From Dyella halodurans (GTDB taxonomy: Bacteria; Pseudomonadota; Gammaproteobacteria; Xanthomonadales; Rhodanobacteraceae): DNA of 64,000 nt. The stretch is taken from contig NZ_JAPDPF010000007.1 of NCBI RefSeq assembly GCF_026283925.1, forward strand, positions 1 to 64,000, given 5' to 3'. A program made the translations under genes and the position numbers. The stretch's first letter is position 1. Every line of letters begins with the position of its first letter. This document shows, piece after piece, positions 55,887 to 64,000 of the stretch. The notes under the pieces are model-generated. The model did not search any database, was not told where the DNA came from, and saw only the letters and a program-made list of their open reading frames with translations.

Positions 55887-56369
55887 TTAGCCGGACTTCT
55901 TGCTGCCGCCTGGCGGCTTGGCCTGGGTGGCCGCATCCAGCAGGCCGCGCTGCATGTTGCGCCAGGCGTCCATATTGCGTTCGGTCAGCTCGTTCAGCAT
56001 CGACCAGGGCGTCTGCCCGAGCAGGCTGTTGAGCTGGGTACGGAACTGCTGCTGCTGGTCCAGGAACACCTGGAGGCTGCGCTCCAGATACGGTCCCATG
56101 AAGCCCTGCAAGGAGTCGCCGTAGAAGCGGATGATCTGGCTAAGCAGTTGGGGCGACAGCATCGGCTGCCCCTTTTCCTCGTGCTCAGAGATGATCTGCA
56201 GCAACACGGAGCGGGTCAGGTCCTCCCCGCTCTTGGCGTCGCGGACCTCGAAGGTTTCGCAGTCCAGCACCAGCTGACGGACCTCTTCCAGCGTGATGTA
56301 GCTGGAGATCTCCGTGTCATAGAGCCGACGGTTCGGATACTTCTTGATGATGCGGATCGTTTGTGCCAT
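55887..56369 (-). CDS. phaR: Polyhydroxyalkanoate synthesis repressor PhaR
   Basis: 160 residues. The PHB/PHA accumulation regulator DNA-binding domain is at the N-terminus (IIKKYPNRRLYDTEISSYI), followed by the accumulation domain (LLQIISEHEEKGQPMLSPQ) and a helical end. It represses phasin genes and usually its own; a perfect palindrome overlaps its start codon. Confidence 0.93.
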   Translation of the reverse strand: MAQTIRIIKKYPNRRLYDTEISSYITLEEVRQLVLDCETFEVRDAKSGEDLTRSVLLQIISEHEEKGQPMLSPQLLSQIIRFYGDSLQGFMGPYLERSLQVFLDQQQQFRTQLNSLLGQTPWSMLNELTERNMDAWRNMQRGLLDAATQAKPPGGSKKSG

Positions 56370-56380
56370 GCGGCACAAAC
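56359..56380. promoter_or_regulatory. Perfect 22-bp palindrome over the phaR start codon
   Basis: Arms GTTTGTGCC (56359-56367) and GGCACAAAC (56372-56380) with a four-base centre. The start codon of phaR lies inside. As PhaR family members control their own genes, it may be the operator; it could also form an RNA hairpin that hides the start. Confidence 0.55.
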
Positions 56381-56458
56381 TAGCAGAAGGTATTGCGCCG
56401 CACCAGTCGCCCATGACTTCGGCCATGTTGCAACCAGTTGTGCAGCAATCCTTATGGA

Positions 56459-58015
56459 TCAGTGGCCTGCTGCCGGACCACCTGCGCTGCCGAACGGCGG
56501 CCGGGCGAACCACAGCACCGGGATCAGCAGTACGAACAGGATGGCGCAGAGCCAGAAAATGTCGTTCACCGCCAGGGTCAGGGCCTCCTTGTTGACCAAC
56601 TGGTCGGTGATGCCCAGCGCCTGGGTCTGGCTGAATCCGCCCTGGGTCAGCGTCTGCAAGACCTGGCCGGCCGGTTGGCTGGCGGGGGTCACGTTTTCGG
56701 TCAGCGTGGCGTGGTGCCAGATGCCCCGGTGCTGCCACAGGGTGACCGAGACGGCGGTGGAAACGCTGGACCCCAGGGTGCGGAAGAAATTGGCCAAGCC
56801 GGTGGCGCTGGCGATTTCCTCGGCCGGCAGTCCCGCCAGGTAGATCTGGTTGAGCGGGATGAAGAAGCAGGGGATGGCGATGCCCATCACGAAGCGCGGC
56901 AGGATCAGCGAGTTGAACGAGGCCGAGCTGTCGAAGGTGGAAAACCAATAGGAGGTGCCGGCAAACACGATGAAGGCGAACGTGACCACGGCACGCAGCT
57001 CCAGCCGGTGCAGGTTGCGTCCAAGCAAGGGTGCGAGCAGGAAGGCCAGGATGCCGACCGGTGCCGTGGCCAGGCCCGCCCAGGTGGCCGTGTAGCCCAG
57101 GGTGGTCTGCAGCCACAGCGGGAACACCACGTTGATGCCGAAGAACGCGAACATGCCCAGCGATTGCGCGGAAACGCCCACGGTGAAATTGCGCCGTCGG
57201 AACAGGCCCAGGTCGACCACGGGATGCTTGGCGTTCAACTCCCACGCGACCAGGAAGGTGAGGCACACCAGGGCGATGAGGCCGAGCGTGGTGATCATCG
57301 GCGAGGAGAACCAGTCGTTGTCATTGCCGTTGTCCAGCATGAACTGCAGGGAGCCCACGCCAGCCACCAGCAGCACCAGGCCAATCACGTCGATCGGTGA
57401 CTTGAAGACTCTGGTCTCACGCTTGCGCAGCAGCGACCAGGTGATCGCTGCTGCGAGCAAGCCCACCGGCACGTTGATGTAGAAAATCCACGGCCACGAG
57501 AAATTGTCGGTCAACCAGCCGCCGAGGATGGGGCCGAAGATCGGCGCCACCACCACGGTCATCGCCCACAAGGCCAGCGCGATGCCTTGTTTCGCCTTGG
57601 GATAGCTGGACAGCAGCAGGGTCAGCGACAACGCCACCATCGGACCGGAGCCGGCGCCCTGCATCAGGCGACCGATCACCAGCATCGGCATGGAGGTGGC
57701 CAGGCCGCACAGCATCGAGAACACCACGAACAGCATCACCGAGAAGACGAAGGTCTTCACCTCACCGAAGCGCCGCGCGATCCAGCCGGTAAGCGGCTGC
57801 ATGATGGCGCTGGCCAGCGAATACGAGCTGATCGTCCAGGTGCCCTCGCTCGCACTGACGCCGAGGCTGCCGGCGATATGCGGCACGGCGACGTTGACGA
57901 TGGTCATGTCCAGCACTTCCATGAAGGTGCTGAATGCGACGGCGATGGTCAGCAGGACCAGCGCGCTGCCGTGCAGTGGCGGTAGCGGCTGCGTGTCGTT
58001 GGGGGTGGAGGCCAT
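56459..58015 (-). CDS. emrB: EmrB-type multidrug transporter (DHA2, 14 TM)
   Basis: 518 residues with 14 membrane segments. Motifs of the DHA2 family: LDMTIVNVAVPHIAGSLGVS, WTISSYSLASAIMQPLTGW, GRLMQGAGSGPMVALS, and the WPWIFYINVPVG segment. Forms a tripartite pump with the EmrA and OMF proteins encoded upstream. Confidence 0.92.
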   Translation of the reverse strand: MASTPNDTQPLPPLHGSALVLLTIAVAFSTFMEVLDMTIVNVAVPHIAGSLGVSASEGTWTISSYSLASAIMQPLTGWIARRFGEVKTFVFSVMLFVVFSMLCGLATSMPMLVIGRLMQGAGSGPMVALSLTLLLSSYPKAKQGIALALWAMTVVVAPIFGPILGGWLTDNFSWPWIFYINVPVGLLAAAITWSLLRKRETRVFKSPIDVIGLVLLVAGVGSLQFMLDNGNDNDWFSSPMITTLGLIALVCLTFLVAWELNAKHPVVDLGLFRRRNFTVGVSAQSLGMFAFFGINVVFPLWLQTTLGYTATWAGLATAPVGILAFLLAPLLGRNLHRLELRAVVTFAFIVFAGTSYWFSTFDSSASFNSLILPRFVMGIAIPCFFIPLNQIYLAGLPAEEIASATGLANFFRTLGSSVSTAVSVTLWQHRGIWHHATLTENVTPASQPAGQVLQTLTQGGFSQTQALGITDQLVNKEALTLAVNDIFWLCAILFVLLIPVLWFARPPFGSAGGPAAGH

Positions 58016-58033
58016 GGCGGTTGGGGTCGCTTG

Positions 58034-59236
58034 TCAGTTCGCGCTGCGCTGGCCCAGGTTGGCCTGGATGATCTTCTCGGCCTCCGCATCGGCCTTGCTG
58101 GCCATCTGCTCGTAGACGTCGGTCTGTGCGACGGGCTTGCCGTTGTTGACGGGCGCCATTACCGGACCGGAATCATCGGTGATGTCGACCGTGACTTCGG
58201 TGGACAGGCCCACGCGCAACGGATGCTTGTCGAGCTCCTTGTCGTCGAGCGCAATGCGCACCGGCACGCGCTGCACGACCTTGATCCAGTTGCCAGTGGC
58301 GTTCTGCGCCGGCAGCAGCGAGAACACGCTGCCGGTGCCGGCGCCGAGGCCGATCACCTTGCCGTGGTAGGTGACGCCGCTACCGTACAGGTCGGACACG
58401 ATCGTGGTCGGCTGGCCGACGCGGATGTGGCGCAACTGGTTTTCCTTGAAGTTCGCATCCACCCACAGGTCGTGTAGCGGCAACACCGTCATCAGCTGCT
58501 GGCCGGGCTGCACGCTATGGCCTAGCTGCACGCTGCGCTGCGCGACATAACCGGTGACGGGGGCCAGGATGGCGTTGCGCTGTGACGCCACCCAGGCCGC
58601 GCGGAAGTTCGCGCGTGCCTGTTCCACTGCCGGGTTGTTGGTGATCTCGGTGCCTTCGATGGAGGCGTGCGCTGCGGCGGCCTGTGCTTCCGCCGAGTTC
58701 AAGGCAGCCTGGGCCTGGTCGACGGCATCACGCAGATGCTGCACGTTCTCAGGCGCTTCCGCCTGTTCGGCAATCAACGGCAGGCGACGCTTCAGATCGG
58801 CCTGGGCCTTCTTCAAATCGACGCGAGCATTCGCCACCTGCGCATCGGCGCTGGACGCAGACTCGGTCTGCTGGCGCACCTGGCGCACGGCTTGCGCGAG
58901 CGCACTGCTGACCTGGTGCAGGCGCACGTCGGCATCGGTGCTGTCGAGTTTGACCAGTATCTGGCCGGCTTCAACGCGCTGAGTGTCGTCGGCGAGAATC
59001 GCCACGACCGTGCCGGAAACCTGGGCGGAAATCGCCACCTGGTTGCCGCCCACATAGGCGTTGTCGGTTTTTTCGCGGGTGGAGAACACGAAGATCCACA
59101 GCAGCACCCACGCCGCTCCCGCGGCAATGAACACGGAGGCGACGATCAACAGCGTGCGCCGACGCTTGGCCGGATCTTTCGCGGCCATGCCGCTGTCGTT
59201 GTCCTGCTGGTGGGCAGCGGATTCAGTGGCGCTCAT
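58034..59236 (-). CDS. emrA: EmrA-type periplasmic adaptor
   Basis: 400 residues from the ATG at 59236 (GGAG nine bases upstream); a TTG at 59254 is less likely. One N-terminal membrane anchor (LLIVASVFIAAGAAWVLLWI), a lipoyl domain (NQVAISAQVSGTVVAIL), a long coiled-coil hairpin rich in A/Q/E, and beta-barrel domain (LWVDANFKENQLRHIRVGQP). Bridges EmrB and the outer-membrane factor. Confidence 0.92.
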   Translation of the reverse strand: MSATESAAHQQDNDSGMAAKDPAKRRRTLLIVASVFIAAGAAWVLLWIFVFSTREKTDNAYVGGNQVAISAQVSGTVVAILADDTQRVEAGQILVKLDSTDADVRLHQVSSALAQAVRQVRQQTESASSADAQVANARVDLKKAQADLKRRLPLIAEQAEAPENVQHLRDAVDQAQAALNSAEAQAAAAHASIEGTEITNNPAVEQARANFRAAWVASQRNAILAPVTGYVAQRSVQLGHSVQPGQQLMTVLPLHDLWVDANFKENQLRHIRVGQPTTIVSDLYGSGVTYHGKVIGLGAGTGSVFSLLPAQNATGNWIKVVQRVPVRIALDDKELDKHPLRVGLSTEVTVDITDDSGPVMAPVNNGKPVAQTDVYEQMASKADAEAEKIIQANLGQRSAN

Positions 59237-60734
59237 GCGAGGCGTCTCCGGCAAAGTTCGAGGTGGAGTCAGAGGGGGAAGATGGGGTGGAGGCCTGCTT
59301 TGGCGACTCCGCGCGATAGCCGCCGCCCAGCGCCTTGATCAGCGCGAGATCGGTGGACAGCGCCTGTGCGTGCAGGTTGATGGCGTTGTCGCGTTGTTGC
59401 AGCAGCTGCGCTTCGGCGCCCAGCGACTCGCGGATATCGCGCACGCCCTGGCGGGCGCGTGCCTTGGCGCTGGCCAGCAGTCGTTCGTTGGCGTCCACTT
59501 CGGCTTGCTGTTCGTGACGTCGTCCGGCCAGCTGCTGGGCCGTGAGGCTTTGCGTCGAGACGTCGCGCGCGGCCGTAAGGACGGTGCTGTTGTATTGCGC
59601 GACGGCCGCGTCGAGCTGGGCCTTGCTCACGCCGTAATTGGCCTTGAGCAGTCCGCCGGTGAAGATTGGCAGATGCACGGCCGGCGTCAGCCCGAAAACA
59701 CGGCTGCCGGAGCTGAAGAACTTGTCCATGTCGATACTGGAAAGTCCTGCCATCGCACTGATGCTGATGTCGGGGAAGAATTCGGCACGCGCGACATCGG
59801 TCTGGCGCAGCGCGGATTCCACCTGCCAGCGGCTGGCGGCGATATCCGGGCGGCGGGCGATCAGATCCACGCCCACGTCGTCGGGCAAGCCACTATCGAT
59901 GTCGGGGAGCGCTCTCGGCTGCAATGGCGGCAGCTCGGCGGGCGCGACGCCCAGCAGGCTGGCCAGCGCGGCCAGGCGGACCTTGGCCGAGCCTTCGAGG
60001 GTCACCAGCATCTCGCGTGCCGCGGCGAGCTGGGCCCGTGCCGATTGGGCGGTATCGGGCAGGTCGACGCCCTGGCGTACGCGGAGTTCGGCAAGGTGGG
60101 TCAGCTGTTCCTGGGTGCGCACGGCCTGGCGCGCGATATCGATGCGCGCCTCGTCGGCCAGCCAGCCAAAATAGGTGTCCGCCACCATGTTCTGGATGGT
60201 GAGCGCGGCTGCGCTGTGCTGAGCCTCGGCGGCATGCGCCTGGTCAGTGGCCGCTTCGATGGCGGCGCGCTTCTTGCCCCACAGGTCGAAGTCGTATTGC
60301 GCCTGCACGCCGAGATCGGCCTGGTTGTACCAGGTGAAGCCGAGGAACTTGGGCGGAATCAGGCCGGTTTCGCTCAGGCGCTGGCGTTCGAACTGGCCGC
60401 TGCCGCTCACGCTGAGGCCGGCTTGCGCTGCCGTGGCGCGAGTCGACTGCAGGGCCGAGTCCACCCGCGAGCGCGCCTGGGCGAGGTCAGGCGAGCCTTT
60501 CATGGCCGTGGCGATCAGTGTGTCGAGCTGCGGGTCGTTGTATTGGCGCCACCATTCCGCGTCGGGCCAGCCGGCGCGCATGGTGGCATCGAGCCCCGCG
60601 AGCGGCACGTCATCGCGGATGGCTGGATGGCTCAGCTTGGAGGGAATCGAACAGCCCGCCACAGCGAGGGCGATGGCACCGGCCAGTGCCGCCCGATAGC
60701 CGAGTCCGTGGCGAATCGCGGAGTGTGCAGTCAT
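59223..60734 (-). CDS. Outer-membrane efflux lipoprotein, NodT family
   Basis: 503 residues. Lipobox VAGC in the signal region (C28), then two repeated outer-membrane-factor halves (WWRQYNDPQLDTLIATAMKG; LIARRPDIAASRWQVESALR). TolC-like channel of the Emr pump. Overlaps emrA by 14 bases and the MarR stop by four. Confidence 0.92.
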   Translation of the reverse strand: MTAHSAIRHGLGYRAALAGAIALAVAGCSIPSKLSHPAIRDDVPLAGLDATMRAGWPDAEWWRQYNDPQLDTLIATAMKGSPDLAQARSRVDSALQSTRATAAQAGLSVSGSGQFERQRLSETGLIPPKFLGFTWYNQADLGVQAQYDFDLWGKKRAAIEAATDQAHAAEAQHSAAALTIQNMVADTYFGWLADEARIDIARQAVRTQEQLTHLAELRVRQGVDLPDTAQSARAQLAAAREMLVTLEGSAKVRLAALASLLGVAPAELPPLQPRALPDIDSGLPDDVGVDLIARRPDIAASRWQVESALRQTDVARAEFFPDISISAMAGLSSIDMDKFFSSGSRVFGLTPAVHLPIFTGGLLKANYGVSKAQLDAAVAQYNSTVLTAARDVSTQSLTAQQLAGRRHEQQAEVDANERLLASAKARARQGVRDIRESLGAEAQLLQQRDNAINLHAQALSTDLALIKALGGGYRAESPKQASTPSSPSDSTSNFAGDASHERH

Positions 60735-61258
60735 GGACGAGGGTCCGGATGGGTAAGCGAATCGATATTGAGGGCGACCTGGCGCAGCAGGCGATCCAAC
60801 GTGCGCTTGTCACTCGCGCTCAGCGAAGCGAATGCGCCGAGCACTTGGGGATAAAGCGGAGGGAGGATCTTGCGCACCAGGCGCTTTCCCGCCGGCGTGA
60901 TGCTCAGCACCACGCGACGACGATCCTCGACACTGGATGCGCGGGTCACCAGGCCGGCCTTCACCAGTACATTCGCGATGCGCGTCATGTTGGTGGCGCC
61001 CTGTTGGGCGTACTCGCACAGCTCGCTGGGGCTGGCGCTGCCGGACGGGCTGCTGTGGATCATCATCAGCGTGCGGAAGTCGCTGTCGTTCAAGCCATAA
61101 GGCTTGAGGTTGCGCTCCAGCTCTTCCAGCAGGGTGCCACCCACCAGCAGCAACAGCCGCGTGAGCTTCACCTCCTGCAAGGGGATGTCCGGAAGGATTT
61201 CGCCCGCGCGGGCGATTCCGGCATCCATGTGCTCGAGGCACTCGTTCATCCGCTTCAT
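60731..61258 (-). CDS. MarR-family repressor of the emr operon
   Basis: 175 residues. Winged-helix domain of the MarR type: FRTLMMIHSSPSGSASPSELCE (split), NMTRIANVLVKAGLVTRASS and EDRRRVVLSITPAGKRL. First gene of an operon with OMF, emrA and emrB; EmrR/MprA-like. It probably represses the operon until a drug binds. Confidence 0.9.
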   Translation of the reverse strand: MKRMNECLEHMDAGIARAGEILPDIPLQEVKLTRLLLLVGGTLLEELERNLKPYGLNDSDFRTLMMIHSSPSGSASPSELCEYAQQGATNMTRIANVLVKAGLVTRASSVEDRRRVVLSITPAGKRLVRKILPPLYPQVLGAFASLSASDKRTLDRLLRQVALNIDSLTHPDPRP

Positions 61259-61274
61259 TTCATCAGAGGATATT

Positions 61275-61296
61275 TAGCCAGTGAAGTATTAGGCTA
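61275..61296. promoter_or_regulatory. Candidate MarR operator upstream of the emr operon
   Basis: TAGCC (61275-61279) and GGCTA (61292-61296) form an inverted repeat with a 12-base AT-rich centre in the 65-base gap before the MarR gene. Size and position fit a MarR-family operator. Promoter elements could not be placed with confidence. Confidence 0.4.
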
Positions 61297-61323
61297 GCAC
61301 TGTACCGGCGGGTTCAACAAGTC

Positions 61324-62091
61324 TCAGTCGAGCTTGAACAGGCGCCGTGCGTTCGCGGTGGTGGCAGTGGCCACGGCAGCCTCGTCTTCTCCTCGAAGCT
61401 GCGCGACGACACGCAGTATGTCGGCAAGCCGCATCGGCTCATTGCGCTGGCCTCGATGCATGGCATCCGGTTGATCGGGTGCATCGGTCTCGAGCAACAA
61501 GCGTTCAATCGGCATCGTGCCGACGATGTGGCGAAGTCGTTGTGCCCGGTCATAGGTGACAGGGCCGCCGATGCCGATGTGAAAGCCGAGCTCCCACAAT
61601 CGTTCGGCCTGCTGCAGGCTGCCCGAGAAGCTATGCACGACGCCACGCAGGCCGCCGATGCGCTTGATCGTGGAGGTGACTTCATCCATGGCGCGCCGTG
61701 CATGGACGATCACCGGCAGGTCGAAATCGCGGGCAATGCGGAGCTGGCGAAGAAAGTACTCGCGCTGCCGCACGGGATCGAGATCGGTCAGGAAAAAGTC
61801 GAGCCCGATCTCGCCCACCGCGATGGCGTGATGGTCCTGCAATTGGGTGACGAGTTCGTCGAGGTGCTCCGGACGATGCTGGTCAAGGAACATCGGGTGC
61901 AGGCCATAGGCCGGGTGAGCCTGGGCATGCCTGGCGCAGATCGAGGCGATGCGCGGCCACGAGGCCTGGTCGACCGCCGGCACCACGATATGCCGGATGC
62001 CTGCTTCGCCAGCCCTCGCGAACATCTGCTCGCGGTCGGCGTCGAAACTCCCGTCATCGATATGGGCGTGGCTGTCAGTGAGTTCGAGCAT
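61324..62091 (-). CDS. TatD-family metal-dependent deoxyribonuclease
   Basis: 255 residues from the ATG at 62091 (an upstream TTG at 62100 adds three residues). Metal ligands H8 and H10 (DSHAHID), E (VGEIGLDF), H (VIVHARR), H (VHSFSG) and D (LLETDAP). TIM-barrel hydrolase of the TatD type, 3'-5' DNA exonuclease. Convergent arrangement with nothing; separate from the emr operon. Confidence 0.9.
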   Translation of the reverse strand: MLELTDSHAHIDDGSFDADREQMFARAGEAGIRHIVVPAVDQASWPRIASICARHAQAHPAYGLHPMFLDQHRPEHLDELVTQLQDHHAIAVGEIGLDFFLTDLDPVRQREYFLRQLRIARDFDLPVIVHARRAMDEVTSTIKRIGGLRGVVHSFSGSLQQAERLWELGFHIGIGGPVTYDRAQRLRHIVGTMPIERLLLETDAPDQPDAMHRGQRNEPMRLADILRVVAQLRGEDEAAVATATTANARRLFKLD

Positions 62092-62230
62092 AGATTGCAA
62101 GGTCCTGTCCCGGGAAAATGGCCGATTTCGATCTAAGCGAATATTCAGTGAATGAGAGGTTCAATGGGTGCACGTTCGGATCGAATCTGGCGGAAGCGGG
62201 GTGCTCCGCCGATCCAGACAGGAGAGCATT

Positions 62231-62815
62231 ATGAACAGGTTGGTCGTTACAGCGTTGAATCTCGGAATCGGCGCCGTACTGGTTTTTGGTCTATCGGCGT
62301 GTAATCGCGACGCCAATGCCGATGGTGGCGTGGATGCTACGACGCAGCAGGCGCCGGCCCAGGATGCTCCCGCTTACGCCCGTGTGGTGAGCGTGACGCC
62401 GGTCCATCAGGCGGCGAGTGCTCCACGACAGGAGTGTCATGACGAAGTCGTCACGCAAAAGGCACCCGTCAAGGACACCCATCAGATTGCCGGTACCGCC
62501 ATCGGTGCTGTCGTGGGTGGCCTGCTCGGCAATCAGGTGGGCGGTGGCAAGGGGCGTACGCTGGCGACGGTGGCCGGTGCCGCCGGCGGCGGCTACGCCG
62601 GTCATGAAATCCAGAAGAATCACCAGGAAAACAACACCGTCTCGAGCACGCAAAAGCACTGCACCACGGTGAACGACAACACAGGTGACCGCGTCGTGGC
62701 GTACGACGTGAGTTACGAGTACAAGGGCGTGACCCGCACGGTGCGAATGGATCATGACCCGGGCGACAGGTTGCAGGTACAGGAAGGGGTGGTGTCCGTT
62801 TCCGACGCTCACTGA
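62231..62815 (+). CDS. Glycine-zipper lipoprotein A
   Basis: 194 residues from the ATG at 62231, AGGAGAG upstream. Lipobox LSAC (C23). Central glycine zipper (IAGTAIGAVVGGLLGNQVGG, GRTLATVAGAAGGGYAG), of the Rick_17kDa/SlyB type that inserts in membranes. The C-terminal domain (YDVSYEYKGVTRTVRMDHDP) is strand-rich. Probable outer-membrane integrity protein. Confidence 0.85.
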   Translation: MNRLVVTALNLGIGAVLVFGLSACNRDANADGGVDATTQQAPAQDAPAYARVVSVTPVHQAASAPRQECHDEVVTQKAPVKDTHQIAGTAIGAVVGGLLGNQVGGGKGRTLATVAGAAGGGYAGHEIQKNHQENNTVSSTQKHCTTVNDNTGDRVVAYDVSYEYKGVTRTVRMDHDPGDRLQVQEGVVSVSDAH

Positions 62816-62826
62816 GGATTCACGCC

Positions 62827-63291
62827 ATGCAGACACGTCGTAGACAGTTTGCAGTTGCTGGGCTCGTTTCTGTTGCTGCCATCGTTTCCGGATGCACGCC
62901 GCCGCCGCAGCGTCCGCCGGTGGCCTTCAACAGCTACCCGGCCTCCAGCGAGCACTGCGAATTGTGCGGCGTGGTGAATGACGTGCGGCAGGTGGCCGTG
63001 CCGAAGGGCGTATCGCCTGGGGGCATGGTGATTGGTGCCATCGCTGGTGGCCTGCTAGGCAGCACCATCGGCGGTGGCAGTGGTCGTACGGCTGCCACCG
63101 TCGTGGGTGCGGTCGCCGGCGGCGCTGTTGGCAACGAGGTCGGCAAGAACACCGGAAGTCCCGACATGCAATGGCAGGTCACGATTCGTCTCGATGATGG
63201 CCGTGATGCGACGGTGACGCAGGCAAGCGATCCGCAGGTCAGGCCTGGTGATTACGTGCAGATTCGTGGCAATCAGGTTTTCAGGATGTGA
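62827..63291 (+). CDS. Glycine-zipper lipoprotein B (SlyB-like)
   Basis: 154 residues, 11 bases after gene A. Lipobox VSGC, then CELCG, and a zipper (MVIGAIAGGLLGSTIGGG, GRTAATVVGAVAGGAVG) closely resembling that of gene A, followed by a strand-rich domain (VTIRLDDGRDATVTQ) as in SlyB. Tandem duplication with gene A is likely. Confidence 0.85.
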   Translation: MQTRRRQFAVAGLVSVAAIVSGCTPPPQRPPVAFNSYPASSEHCELCGVVNDVRQVAVPKGVSPGGMVIGAIAGGLLGSTIGGGSGRTAATVVGAVAGGAVGNEVGKNTGSPDMQWQVTIRLDDGRDATVTQASDPQVRPGDYVQIRGNQVFRM

Positions 63292-63316
63292 CCTTATAAG
63301 CGTCTAGACGTCCATA

Positions 63317-63349
63317 ACAAAAAAGGCCCTCAATGAGGGCCTTTTTTTA
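63317..63349. terminator. Bidirectional terminator
   Basis: AAAAAAGGCCCT (63319-63330) and AGGGCCTTTTTTT (63336-63348) form a strong stem with A- and T-runs on both sides. It ends the glycine-zipper pair and the convergent hydrolase gene. Confidence 0.92.
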
Positions 63350-63362
63350 TTATTTTTCGAGA

Positions 63363-63797
63363 TCAGTTGACGGCGTAGAAGGCGTGTTCGCCGATCGTCT
63401 TTACGATGCGTCGCGTTGACCATGTTGGCGCGACTGCGAGCGTGGCGAAATGATCTGCTTGCGGCACATACACCGTGCGCTCACCCTTCGGCAGGCTCCA
63501 GTTGCTGATCGAGTCGCCGGCAATCTTCCATGCCTTGGTCCAAGAGTTCAGGTCGGTGACTTCGAAACTGCTTGCGGTTGTGGTCAATGCGAATTGATTT
63601 GGCGAGGTGACTACCTTGCAGACGCTGCCGCCCCATGTGCCGCGGTCCCGGCGGCGAAGTGCAACTTCCGCCACCGCGTACTGGCCAATGGTCGACTCAC
63701 TGCGTGCCTCGAGATACACCGTCGTGGCCAGGCAGGTCTGGTCCGCAAGGGGTTGGGGTAGCACGGACGCTAGCCACAACAGCATGGAAAGTTTCAT
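63363..63797 (-). CDS. Cell-wall hydrolase, SleB/Hydrolase_2 type
   Basis: 144 residues from the ATG at 63797, with GGAGG eight bases upstream; the frame continues to 63812. Signal peptide (LSMLLWLASVLPQPLA), then CLATTVYLEARSES, QYAVAEVALRRR and SVCKVVTSPNQFA, the pattern of the Hydrolase_2 (SleB C-terminal) domain, with the glutamate of YLEAR catalytic. The two cysteines may pair. The remaining 63798-64000 shows no supported gene. Confidence 0.8.
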   Translation of the reverse strand: MKLSMLLWLASVLPQPLADQTCLATTVYLEARSESTIGQYAVAEVALRRRDRGTWGGSVCKVVTSPNQFALTTTASSFEVTDLNSWTKAWKIAGDSISNWSLPKGERTVYVPQADHFATLAVAPTWSTRRIVKTIGEHAFYAVN

Positions 63798-64000
63798 TAG
63801 ATCTGCCTCCAACGTGCTGTACGCGTGAGTTCGATGCTGCTGAGCTCATGCGCCGTTGCGGTGGACGGGCGGGCAGGCCGTTCCACCTGGATTAAACGCA
63901 CCGAACCGAAACTTGTGGTCGGGCGGTTTGCCACGGGATTGTGGCCAGTCGAGCGGCTGATCCGGTGCCACTCTCAACATGTTGTGCTGCAAAGGCATTG

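Noticed and set aside
1-64000. CRISPR arrays, insertion sequences, rRNA genes, further tRNAs
   Set aside because: No regularly spaced repeats, transposase-like frames or other RNA gene signatures were seen besides tRNA-Leu and its fragment.

Overview
The window holds a near-complete temperate phage of about 43.4 kb inserted in a tRNA-Leu(CAA) gene, flanked by chromosome of a high-GC gammaproteobacterium. The chromosomal genes (a MetX-like enzyme of the serine O-succinyltransferase type coupled to a ccm cytochrome c operon, kynurenine 3-monooxygenase, PhaB/PhaR, an EmrAB/OMF/MarR efflux operon) best fit the order Lysobacterales (Xanthomonadales), probably Rhodanobacteraceae (Dyella, Luteibacter or Rhodanobacter). 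The genus is inference; no rRNA is present.

Layout. 1-813: chromosome, with one predicted membrane protein and the terminator that belonged to the tRNA before insertion. 814-44303: the prophage, bounded by a perfect 64-bp direct repeat (814-877 and 44240-44303); the copy at the right end rebuilds the intact tRNA. The left arm (996-10406) is read leftward: a secreted moron, integrase, a DUF4224 protein, a cytosine methyltransferase, a YqaJ-type exonuclease with a Sak4-like ATPase, small unknowns, then an immunity operon (lipoprotein, unknown, repressor). From about 10440 to 42321 nearly everything is read rightward: Cro-like protein, small regulators, an O-like initiator and DnaB helicase, nin-region genes (NinB, DUF1364), a Q-like antiterminator and its terminator, a lysis region with a lipase, packaging, capsid, contractile tail (sheath, tube, chaperone with -1 frameshift, tape measure), baseplate, fibre. 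Leftward morons interrupt it at 33127-33749, and an acyltransferase, a Cys-rich protein and an AlpA-like excisionase close the right end.

How the genes work together. A palindrome, TATGG-N4-CCATA, recurs at two control regions: over a strong leftward promoter at 9015-9043 (PL-like) and between the repressor and cro (10416-10469, PR/PRM-like). The repressor operon ends at a terminator just before PL, so its lipoprotein should be made in the lysogen. TTGCGGACC motifs next to both attachment repeats are candidate integrase arm sites, with integrase at one end and the excisionase-like gene at the other.

44331-64000 is chromosome: cysteine dioxygenase, MetX/SST, ccmABCDEFGHI (read leftward from A to I), DUF3293, kmo, phaB, phaR, emrB/emrA/OMF/marR, a TatD nuclease, two tandem glycine-zipper lipoproteins and a cell-wall hydrolase. 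The most informative new observations are the shared operators with corrected gene starts, the A-AAA-AAC frameshift in the tail chaperone, a repeated C-terminal module in three small genes after the capsid gene, an unannotated 33-residue membrane microprotein beside the phage lipase, and divergent genes whose start codons overlap. Family names come from reading the translations; no database search was run.
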